Part shown: one piece after another, positions 1-5,758 of the stretch
How positions within the stretch are numbered: the first letter of the stretch is position 1
Layout of the letters: every line of letters starts with the position of its first letter
Assembly: GCA_002423075.1 (NCBI GenBank)
Contig: DIUS01000015.1
Coordinates: 1 to 10,809 of the forward strand
Length of the DNA stretch: 10,809 bases
Source: Microbacteriaceae bacterium UBA6152
GTDB taxonomy: Bacteria > Actinomycetota > Actinomycetes > Actinomycetales > Microbacteriaceae
Reading direction: 5' to 3'
Translations under genes and position numbers: made by a program
Notes under the pieces: model-generated
Seen by the model: only the letters and a program-made list of their open reading frames with translations
Told to the model about the DNA's origin: nothing
Database searches by the model: none

Positions 1-1153
1 GCGCAGAACTGGCGACGGCCGGGGCCGGGCGGGGAGACGGCGCGCGGTCGGGGCCCAGGACGACGAGCACGCGCGCGGTCATGAGCTCGAGGTGCAGCCG
101 AGGTGAGGTGGCTCCCGTCATCTCGGTGAGCGCTCGATTCACGACATCGGCCGCCCTCGACAGTTCGGCGGGCGTGAAGCCGGTCGCCTGCTCGCGCATG
201 CTCTGCAGGTCGGCGTCGGGGATTCCGTGCAGCACCGAGGCCGCATCGTCGGCCGTGGCCTGCACGACGATGAGGTCGCGCAAGCGCTCGAGCAGATCAT
301 CCACGAACCGGCGCGGGTCTTGACCCGTCTGGATCACGCGGTCGACCGCTGAAAATGCCGCCCCGGCGTCGTGCGCGCCGATCGCGACGACGACCTCGTC
401 GAGCAAGGCTCCGTGGGTGTAGCCGAGCAGGGCGACGGCGCGTTCGTACGTGACCGTTGCGTCGTCGCTGCCGGCGATGAGCTGGTCGAGCAGTGAGAGA
501 GTGTCGCGCACCGAGCCGCCGCCGGCGCGCACGACGAGCGGGAGAACTCCGGGCTCGATGGTGACCTTCTCGCTGTCGCTCAGTTGCTGCACGTAGTCGA
601 GCAGTTGGGCGGGCGGCACGAGCCGGAAAGGGTAGTGGTGGGTGCGCGAGCGGATCGTGCCGATGACCTTCTCGGGCTCGGTCGTCGCGAAGATGAACTT
701 GATGTGCTCCGGTGGCTCTTCGACGATCTTGAGCAGTGCGTTGAAGCCGCCCGACGTCACCATGTGGGCCTCATCGATGATGAAGATCTTGTAGCGGTCG
801 CGTGCCGGGGCGAACACAGCTCGCTCGCGCAAATCGCGGGCATCGTCAACGCCACCGTGACTCGCCGCATCGATCTCGACGACATCGAGCGAGCCGCCAC
901 CCTCTCGACTCAGTTCAACGCAGCTCGGGCACACGCCGCACGGAGAGTCGGTGGGGCCCTCGACGCAATTGAGGCAACGCGCGAGAATGCGGGCGCTCGT
1001 GGTCTTGCCGCAGCCGCGCGGGCCGCTGAAGAGATAGGCGTGATTGACCCGGTCGCTGCGCAGTGCTGCGCGCAGCGGATCGGTCACGTGACTCTGCCCG
1101 ATGAGCTCGGCGAACATCTCGGGGCGATAGCGACGGTAGAGGGCGGTGACCAC
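1..1153 (-). CDS. dnaX: DNA polymerase III subunit gamma/tau, N-terminal part (3' end outside window)
   Basis: Clamp-loader ATPase of the replicative DNA polymerase; it loads the beta sliding clamp at primed sites. Read on the minus strand from GTG at 1153, it stays open for 384 codons to the window edge, so the C-terminal gamma/tau region and stop are missing. Visible features: the typical N-terminus VVTALYRRYRPE, Walker A GPRGCGKT (residues 44-51), a four-cysteine zinc module (C63, C72, C75, C78), Walker B IIDEAH (125-130), then KIVEEPPEH and the sensor-type FATTEPEKV and IRSRTHHYPF segments. The last ~200 visible residues match clamp-loader domains II and III. The GTG start matches where actinobacterial DnaX proteins begin. 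There is no in-frame start just upstream and no properly spaced Shine-Dalgarno sequence; TACGCT ends 6 bases before GTG, which suggests a leaderless mRNA. Identification is by recognition of the family motifs. Confidence 0.96.
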   Translation of the reverse strand, partial: MVTALYRRYRPEMFAELIGQSHVTDPLRAALRSDRVNHAYLFSGPRGCGKTTSARILARCLNCVEGPTDSPCGVCPSCVELSREGGGSLDVVEIDAASHGGVDDARDLRERAVFAPARDRYKIFIIDEAHMVTSGGFNALLKIVEEPPEHIKFIFATTEPEKVIGTIRSRTHHYPFRLVPPAQLLDYVQQLSDSEKVTIEPGVLPLVVRAGGGSVRDTLSLLDQLIAGSDDATVTYERAVALLGYTHGALLDEVVVAIGAHDAGAAFSAVDRVIQTGQDPRRFVDDLLERLRDLIVVQATADDAASVLHGIPDADLQSMREQATGFTPAELSRAADVVNRALTEMTGATSPRLHLELMTARVLVVLGPDRAPSPRPAPAVASSA

Positions 1154-1159
1154 GCCCCC

Positions 1160-1165
1160 AGCGTA
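1160..1165 (-). promoter_or_regulatory. Candidate -10 element of dnaX (leaderless promoter)
   Basis: Minus-strand TACGCT fits the TAnnnT -10 consensus of sigma70-type promoters. It is followed by six bases (GGGGGC) and then the GTG start, so the expected transcription start falls on or next to the start codon. No convincing -35 hexamer is seen. The G-run touches the start codon, too close to act as a ribosome binding site. Confidence 0.5.
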
Positions 1166-1370
1166 GTCGCGACCCCTGTCGCGAACGCCCGGGTGGGGAG
1201 GCTCGGGACGAGCACGCGACTGCTCGCACGACGACTCGTCGAGGCGGGGCACACACCCGTCGCCCTGATCAGGAAGGCGGAGCAGTCTGCCGACGTCGAG
1301 TCGGACGACGGATTCCCGATCTACCCGCGGGCCACGTCCGGGGCCGACGCTGATCGCCGAACTGCCGCTG

Positions 1371-1376
1371 TAGCGT
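1371..1376 (+). promoter_or_regulatory. Possible -10 element for the DUF218-like gene
   Basis: TAGCGT fits TAnnnT and would place transcription start near 1383, giving a leader of about 44 bases that includes the AAGGAG ribosome binding site. No good -35 is visible at 16-18 bases upstream, so this is a weak prediction. Confidence 0.25.
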
Positions 1377-1416
1377 GGAGGGCGGCACGACGTGGTGCGG
1401 GCATCCCCCGTCAATG

Positions 1417-1422
1417 AAGGAG
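1417..1422 (+). promoter_or_regulatory. Ribosome binding site deciding the start at 1427
   Basis: AAGGAG lies four bases before ATG at 1427. It is a near-perfect Shine-Dalgarno core and supports this start. Confidence 0.7.
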
Positions 1423-1426
1423 CACC

Positions 1427-2059
1427 ATGTCGAGAACGCGCCGCCGGAGCAAGGCCGCCGTGGGCGTCGCCGTCGCTGTCGCGGTCGCGCTCGGGCTCGG
1501 GCTCGGAGTGACCGCGCTCGCGTGGCCGCCTGATCAGACGGCGCGGGCCGCCGACGTCGTGTTCGTGATCGGTCCGCCGACGGATGCTCGCATTGAGCTC
1601 GCCGAAGCGCTCGTCGCCGAACACGGTGCGCAGTTGCTGCTCGTGTCGACCACGCTGCCCGAGGCCGCTGCGCCGCGCGACACGGGGTGGCCCAAGCCTG
1701 ATCGACCGGCGTGGGCCCAGGGTGAGGGGTCGAGCGTGAGCGCGGTCGATGAGCTGTGCGAGCGGAGCGACTGGGGCGGCGTCGGCGTGCTGTGCCTGCA
1801 GCCCGAACCGTTCACGACGCAAGGCGAAGCACGCGCGCTCGCGGCGCTCATGAAAGAGCGAGGGTTCGAGACCGCGACCGTCGTGACGATGACGCCGCAC
1901 GTCGCGCGCACGCGGTTGCTCGTCGACCGGTGCGACGAGGCCAGCGCCGACGTGCACGTGATCGGCGTCGACGAGGGGCTCGACGCGGGCGGGTGGGCGT
2001 GGCAGCTCGTGTATCAGGCGGGCGGATTCGTCAAGGCGGTCATGACGCCGGGGTGCTGA
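1427..2059 (+). CDS. Membrane-anchored YdcF/DUF218-like protein
   Basis: A 210-residue protein. Residues 1-9 are basic (MSRTRRRSK), followed by one hydrophobic segment (about 11-33), so it probably has a signal anchor with the rest outside the membrane; a cleaved signal peptide is also possible. The remainder resembles the YdcF/SanA/ElyC-type DUF218 fold: a first beta strand (DVVFVIGPPTDAR, 43-55), a later TTQGEARALAALMKERGF segment (130-147), then TVVTMTPHVARTR (151-163) with His158, where the family usually has a T-x-x-H-x-x-R-A-like motif. The usual glycine-rich loop after strand 1 is replaced by GPPTDAR, so it is a divergent member. DUF218 proteins are linked to envelope functions, but no reaction can be assigned. 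It starts behind a strong ribosome binding site and ends 9 bases from the convergent ackA stop, with no terminator between them. Confidence 0.65.
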   Translation: MSRTRRRSKAAVGVAVAVAVALGLGLGVTALAWPPDQTARAADVVFVIGPPTDARIELAEALVAEHGAQLLLVSTTLPEAAAPRDTGWPKPDRPAWAQGEGSSVSAVDELCERSDWGGVGVLCLQPEPFTTQGEARALAALMKERGFETATVVTMTPHVARTRLLVDRCDEASADVHVIGVDEGLDAGGWAWQLVYQAGGFVKAVMTPGC

Positions 2060-2068
2060 GGCCTCGCA

Positions 2069-3205
2069 TCAGCCAACGTACGCCGCCGCCGCCCGCGCGA
2101 TCGCGAGCTCTTCGTTGGTCGGCACGACGAGCACTGTCGGGCCATCGCCGGCCGGCGAGATGATGCGCGGACCGCGGGCCGCGCGCTCGTTGAGAAAGCG
2201 GTCGATGTGCAGGCCGAGGTGCCCGAGCCGCTCGATCACGCGAGCGCGGAGGGCGGGGCTGTTCTCGCCGACGCCCGCTGTGAAGACGACCGCGTCGAGT
2301 CCGCCGAGCTGGGCGAAGAAGGCCCCGATGTAGTGGCGGATGCGGTGGGTCCAGACCGCGAGACCCGCCTCGGCGAGTGCATCACCGGCCGCCGCCGCCG
2401 CGGTCACGTCGCGCATGTCTCTGCGGCCGGTGAGCCCGAGCAGGCCGCTGCGCGTGTTGAGCAGGGTGTCGAGGTCGTCGATGCTCAGCCCCGCAACGCG
2501 GTGCAGGTGCACGAGCACCGCCGGGTCGAGGTCGCCCGAGCGCGTGCCCATGACGAGGCCCTGCAGCGGGGTCAGGCCCATCGAGGTGTCGATCGACCGA
2601 CCGCCGTCGATCGCCGTCACCGAGGCGCCGTTGCCGAGGTGCAGCACGATGAGCTTCAGCTCGTCGAGCGGGCGACCGAGCAGCTCGGCGGCCCGACCGG
2701 CGACGAACTCGTGACTCGTGCCGTGAAAGCCGTACTTGCGCACGCCGTGCTGCTCGGCGACCTCTCGATCGATCGCGTAGGTGTATGCCTCGGCGGGCAT
2801 CGACTGATGAAAGGCCGTATCAAAGACGGCGACGTGCGGCACGTCGGGCAGGGCGAGGCGAGCGGCGCTGATGCCCGCCAGGTTCGCCGGGTTGTGCAGC
2901 GGGGCGAGAGCGCTCATGCCGGCGATCGCGGCCTCGACCTCGTCGTCGATGAGCGTCGGGGCGGTGAAGGCGCTGCCGCCGTGCACGACGCGGTGTCCGA
3001 CGGCGGCGATCGACGCCGCTTCGGAGCCGAGGCGATCGAGCACGACGCGCATCCCGGAATCGTGATCGGCGACGGCGGCACCGTGCTCGCCCAGCCGCTC
3101 GCCCAAGCGCTCGAGCAGCCCCGACAACACGACCTCACCGCTCTCGACGTCGACGAGCTGGTACTTGATCGAGCTCGAGCCCGAGTTGACGACGAAGACT
3201 CTCAC
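2069..3205 (-). CDS. ackA: Acetate kinase
   Basis: Converts acetyl phosphate and ADP to acetate and ATP, and the reverse; cytoplasmic, the second step of the Pta-AckA pathway. The 378-residue protein has the full ASKHA-type signature: VNSGSSSIKY (6-15, Asn7), HRVVHGG (71-77, Arg72), FDTAFHQ (128-134, Asp129), KYGFHGTSH (157-165, His161), LHLGNGAS (188-195), GTRSGDLDP (220-228, Arg222), FTAGVGENS (308-316) and TNEE (363-366, Glu365). These correspond to the substrate and catalytic residues known from the family. It is slightly shorter than the usual ~395-400 residues, apparently from a shortened segment around residues 35-50. The start is GTG, overlapping the pta stop by four bases (GTGA), with GGAGAAG seven bases upstream. 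It is translated with pta in one operon. All key residues are present, so activity is expected. Confidence 0.97.
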   Translation of the reverse strand: MRVFVVNSGSSSIKYQLVDVESGEVVLSGLLERLGERLGEHGAAVADHDSGMRVVLDRLGSEAASIAAVGHRVVHGGSAFTAPTLIDDEVEAAIAGMSALAPLHNPANLAGISAARLALPDVPHVAVFDTAFHQSMPAEAYTYAIDREVAEQHGVRKYGFHGTSHEFVAGRAAELLGRPLDELKLIVLHLGNGASVTAIDGGRSIDTSMGLTPLQGLVMGTRSGDLDPAVLVHLHRVAGLSIDDLDTLLNTRSGLLGLTGRRDMRDVTAAAAAGDALAEAGLAVWTHRIRHYIGAFFAQLGGLDAVVFTAGVGENSPALRARVIERLGHLGLHIDRFLNERAARGPRIISPAGDGPTVLVVPTNEELAIARAAAAYVG

Positions 3206-5409
3206 AGGCCGACTTCTCCGCTCAAGCCGACCCGACGAATCGTAGATTCGTCGGCGCTGGCGTCGCGCGATTGCGATGCAATCGCCTGAAGCTCCAGCGC
3301 GGCTGTCTTTTGCGCCTGAATTGCCGTGATGGCCACGGTGTTGACGATGTCGCTCACGAGGGCTCCGCGGCTGAGGTCGTTGACGGGCTTGCGCAGGCCC
3401 TGCAGCACGGGCCCGATCGCCACCGCGCCGGCCGATCGCTGCACTGCTTTGTAGGTGTTGTTGCCCGTGTTGAGGTCGGGAAAGATGAACACCGTCGCGT
3501 GGCCGGCCACGGGCGAGCCGGGCATCTTCGACGCCGCGACGCTCGGTTCGGCCGCCGCGTCATACTGCATCGGCCCGTCGACGAGCAGTTCGGGCGCCCG
3601 CTCGCGCACGAGCCGCGTGGCCTCGCGCACCTTCTCGACGTCGTCTCCCGCGCCCGAGTCGCCTGTCGAGTACGAGAGCATCGCGACGCGCGGCTCGATC
3701 GCGAACTGCGCCGCCGTCGCCGCCGAGCTGATCGCGATGTCGGCGAGCTGCGGCGCCGTCGGGTCGGGCACGACCGCGCAGTCGCCGTAGACGAGCACCC
3801 GGTCGGCGAGCGCCATGAGAAAGACGCTCGAGACGACGCTGACTCCCGGGTCGGTCTTGATGATCTCGAAGCTCGGGCGAATCGTGTGCGCCGTCGTGTG
3901 CGCGGCACCGCTGACCATGCCGTCGGCGAGGTCGAGGTGCACCATCATCGTGCCGAAATAGCTCACATCGGTCACGATCTCGCGCGCCGTCTCATAGCTG
4001 ACGCCCTTGTGGGCTCGCAGCGACGCGTATTCCGTCGCGAACCGATCGCGCAGCGTCTCATCGAAGGGGCTCAGGATGCTCGCCGCGCCCAGCTCGAGCC
4101 CCAGCTCAGCGGCCCGAGCGCGCACGGCCTGCTCGTCGCCGAGAATCGTCAGATCGCAGACGTTGCGCTGCAGCAGCGTGCTGGCCGCGCGCAGCACCCG
4201 GTCGTCGTCGCCCTCGGGCAGCACGATGTGCTTGCGATCGCTGCGCGCCCGTTCGAGTAGGTCGTGCTCGAACATCAGCGGCGTCACGACGTCGGGTCGG
4301 GAGACATCAAGCCGGTCGAGCAGCGCGGCCACGTCGATGTGCTGTTCCCAGAGGCTGAGCGCCGTGTCGTACTTGCGCTGGCTGTCTGCCGCGAGGCGAC
4401 CGCGAGCGCCCATGATCGCCAGCACGGTGTCGTAGGTGCCCGTGCCGACGGTGATGATCGGCAAGCGGCCGTCGAGCCCGTCGATGAGGCTCTGCACCGA
4501 CGGCGGGGTCTCGAATCCCCCGTAGAGCACGATGGCCGCGATGCTCGGAAAGGTCTCGCTCGTGTGGGCCATGAGTACGGCGAGCAACACGTCAGACCGG
4601 TCGGCGGGCACGAGCACGACGGCGCCCTCGGTGAGGCGGGGCAGCACGTTCTCCATGCTCATGGCCGCGACGACGGCACCGAGCACTTCGCGCTGCAGTA
4701 GCTCGGGATCACCGCGCACGAGCGTGCCGCCGCACGCCTTCATGACAGCCGTGACCGTCGGGGCAATGAGGAAGCGATCTTCGGGAATCGCGCCGACGAT
4801 CGCGTCGGGGGCGAGACCGGTGAGGATCTGCACGATCTCGTCGAGCCGCTCGGGGTCGGCCCGGTTGGCGATCATGCCGAGCAGTTGCGCGTGCTCGTGC
4901 TGCAGTTCGGCGAGCGCCACCTCGGCGGCGCGGCCCAGGTCGTCGGGGGTGCGGGCGCCCGGGTCCGCGAGGCCGCGACCACTCGTCTCGCTCGAGTCGC
5001 GACCACCGAGCACGAGCAGCACCGGAGACCCGAGGTTCGCCGCGGCCCGGGCGTTGACGGTGAGCTCAGTCGGGCTCGAGACATCGGTATAGTCGCTGCC
5101 CACGATAACGACGGCATCGCACTGCTGCTCGACGTGGTGGAAGCGTTCGACGATCGCGGCGAGCGCCGCCTCGGGGTCAGCGTGCACGGCGTCGTAGCTC
5201 ACGCCCATGCTGTCGTCGTAGCCGACCGCGACCCCGACGTGCTCGAGCAGCACCTCTAGGACGTAGTCTCGCTCGTCGCGCGAGCGGGCGATCGGGCGAA
5301 ACACACCGACCCGCTGGCCGCGGCGCGCGAGCGCGTCGATCACGCCGAGCGCCACGGTCGACTTGCCCGAGTTGCCCTCGGCGGAGGTGATGTAGATGCT
5401 TCGCGACAT
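3202..5409 (-). CDS. pta: Phosphate acetyltransferase, long three-domain form
   Basis: Transfers the acetyl group between acetyl-CoA and phosphate, forming acetyl phosphate for AckA; cytoplasmic. The 735-residue protein has the long architecture. First comes a BioD-like P-loop domain (about 1-210; SAEGNSGKST at 9-18). A DRTGG-type regulatory domain follows (about 215-330). The C-terminal catalytic PTA_PTB domain (about 376-700) carries MVSGAAHTTAHTIRPSFE (498-515), SYSTGDSG (579-586), DGPMQYDAA (611-619), FPDLNTGNNTYKAVQR (643-658) and GLRKPVNDLSRG (671-682). In the family the two N-terminal domains are regulatory, while the C-terminal domain suffices for catalysis. The ATG start gives the P-loop its normal N-terminal position. 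There is no convincing Shine-Dalgarno sequence; TAGGCT ends 7 bases upstream, suggesting leaderless transcription. It is the first gene of the pta-ackA operon. Confidence 0.97.
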   Translation of the reverse strand: MSRSIYITSAEGNSGKSTVALGVIDALARRGQRVGVFRPIARSRDERDYVLEVLLEHVGVAVGYDDSMGVSYDAVHADPEAALAAIVERFHHVEQQCDAVVIVGSDYTDVSSPTELTVNARAAANLGSPVLLVLGGRDSSETSGRGLADPGARTPDDLGRAAEVALAELQHEHAQLLGMIANRADPERLDEIVQILTGLAPDAIVGAIPEDRFLIAPTVTAVMKACGGTLVRGDPELLQREVLGAVVAAMSMENVLPRLTEGAVVLVPADRSDVLLAVLMAHTSETFPSIAAIVLYGGFETPPSVQSLIDGLDGRLPIITVGTGTYDTVLAIMGARGRLAADSQRKYDTALSLWEQHIDVAALLDRLDVSRPDVVTPLMFEHDLLERARSDRKHIVLPEGDDDRVLRAASTLLQRNVCDLTILGDEQAVRARAAELGLELGAASILSPFDETLRDRFATEYASLRAHKGVSYETAREIVTDVSYFGTMMVHLDLADGMVSGAAHTTAHTIRPSFEIIKTDPGVSVVSSVFLMALADRVLVYGDCAVVPDPTAPQLADIAISSAATAAQFAIEPRVAMLSYSTGDSGAGDDVEKVREATRLVRERAPELLVDGPMQYDAAAEPSVAASKMPGSPVAGHATVFIFPDLNTGNNTYKAVQRSAGAVAIGPVLQGLRKPVNDLSRGALVSDIVNTVAITAIQAQKTAALELQAIASQSRDASADESTIRRVGLSGEVGL
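3213..3219 (-). promoter_or_regulatory. Ribosome binding site of ackA inside the end of pta
   Basis: Minus-strand GGAGAAG lies seven bases before the GTG start of ackA and within the last codons of pta. With the GTGA overlap this supports translational coupling and fixes the GTG start. Confidence 0.65.
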
Positions 5410-5416
5410 TGCGCCC

Positions 5417-5422
5417 AGCCTA
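5417..5422 (-). promoter_or_regulatory. Candidate -10 element of the pta-ackA operon
   Basis: Minus-strand TAGGCT is followed by seven bases (GGGCGCA) and then ATG. The spacing puts the transcription start at or within a base or two of the start codon. No strong -35 is visible. The 91-base gap up to the SRP RNA holds nothing else that I recognise. Confidence 0.5.
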
Positions 5423-5500
5423 GGTCGGCGGCCTTGGAGCGCCCAGGGTCGATGGTCCCGCGGCGTGCGGCGAGCATCCGCCCACTATGTTTGCCGACAC

Positions 5501-5592
5501 AAAAGACCCCTCGCGCACCCGCCAGAGCCCGGTTACCCTTGCTGCATTTCTGCCCTGGGGGAGTTGGCCTGGATGGCGCCACGCGAGGAGCC
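5501..5592 (-). ncRNA. ffs: Signal recognition particle RNA, small bacterial type (4.5S-like)
   Basis: RNA scaffold of the signal recognition particle; it binds Ffh and helps it engage FtsY to target nascent membrane proteins. On the minus strand the core reads CAGG-GCA-GAAA-TGC-AGCAAGGG. This is the conserved SRP domain IV: a tetraloop hairpin flanked by the internal loop carrying AGCA. The ends pair: GGCTCCTCGCG at the 5' end (5592-5582) with CGCGAGGGGTC at the 3' end (5515-5505), 11 consecutive pairs including G-U. A TTTT (5504-5501) follows the helix and may serve as its terminator. The length of about 92 bases fits the small class without an Alu domain. The tetraloop is GAAA with an A-U closing pair rather than the E. 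coli GGAA with C-G. The exact ends are inferred from pairing and from the promoter position. Confidence 0.93.
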
Positions 5593-5598
5593 ACCCCC

Positions 5599-5626
5599 AG
5601 TTTACGGCTACGATTGCCCGAGTCGA
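5599..5626 (-). promoter_or_regulatory. Promoter of the SRP RNA gene
   Basis: Minus-strand TCGACT (5626-5621, four of six matches to TTGACA) and TAAACT (5604-5599, TAnnnT) are separated by 16 bases. The -10 ends six bases before G5592, exactly where the terminal SRP helix begins. This agreement between promoter and RNA end supports both assignments. Confidence 0.6.
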
Positions 5627-5649
5627 ACCGCGCTGTGGTGAGACCGCCT

Positions 5650-5734
5650 GGAGGATTCGCCTAGTGGCCTATGGCGCACGCTTGGAAAGCGTGTTGGGTG
5701 CAAGCCCTCGGGGGTTCGAATCCCCCATCCTCCG
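5650..5734 (+). tRNA. tRNA-Ser (anticodon GGA)
   Basis: An 85-base class II tRNA. The acceptor stem GGAGGAT (5650-5656) pairs with ATCCTCC (5727-5733), with discriminator G5734. The anticodon stem is CACGC/GCGTG around the loop TTGGAAA (5682-5688), giving anticodon GGA (5684-5686), which reads the serine codons UCC and UCU. A long variable arm (about 5694-5709) is diagnostic for serine here. The T-arm is GGGGG-TTCGAAT-CCCCC. No CCA is encoded, so it must be added after transcription. It is transcribed away from ffs and converges on the kinase gene; the 24-base gap (5735-5758) holds no visible terminator. A plus-strand TACGAT at 5609-5614 is a possible -10, inside the ffs promoter. Confidence 0.97.
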
Positions 5735-5758
5735 CTCGCAAGACTCGCTTCTGACCCG

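Larger units (their letters stand above)
1154..1426. other. Divergent intergenic region between dnaX and the DUF218-like gene
   Basis: This 273-base stretch separates two divergently transcribed genes and should hold both promoters. It contains the dnaX -10 candidate (1160-1165) and a plus-strand TAGCGT (1371-1376) that could serve the gene at 1427. TCGCGA occurs twice (1167-1172 and 1179-1184), separated by 6 bases. No convincing gene was found: a plus-strand reading frame that is open here continues antisense through dnaX and looks like a shadow. No RNA gene or terminator hairpin was recognised. Confidence 0.6.

Noticed and set aside
584..1417. 277-codon plus-strand frame covering the 5' half of dnaX and the intergenic region
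   Set aside because: Most of it is antisense to the conserved ATPase domain of dnaX, with no ribosome binding site or recognisable domain. The part in the intergenic region alone looks non-coding.
2207..3289. Long plus-strand open frame of about 360 codons opposite ackA
   Set aside because: It is antisense to a gene with intact catalytic motifs, and its product is Arg/Gly/Val/His-rich with no domain. Long antisense frames are expected in DNA with strong G/C third-position bias.
5340..5594. 84-codon minus-strand frame across the SRP RNA and the pta start
   Set aside because: It coincides with the SRP RNA gene and the pta promoter; the structured RNA explains the sequence.
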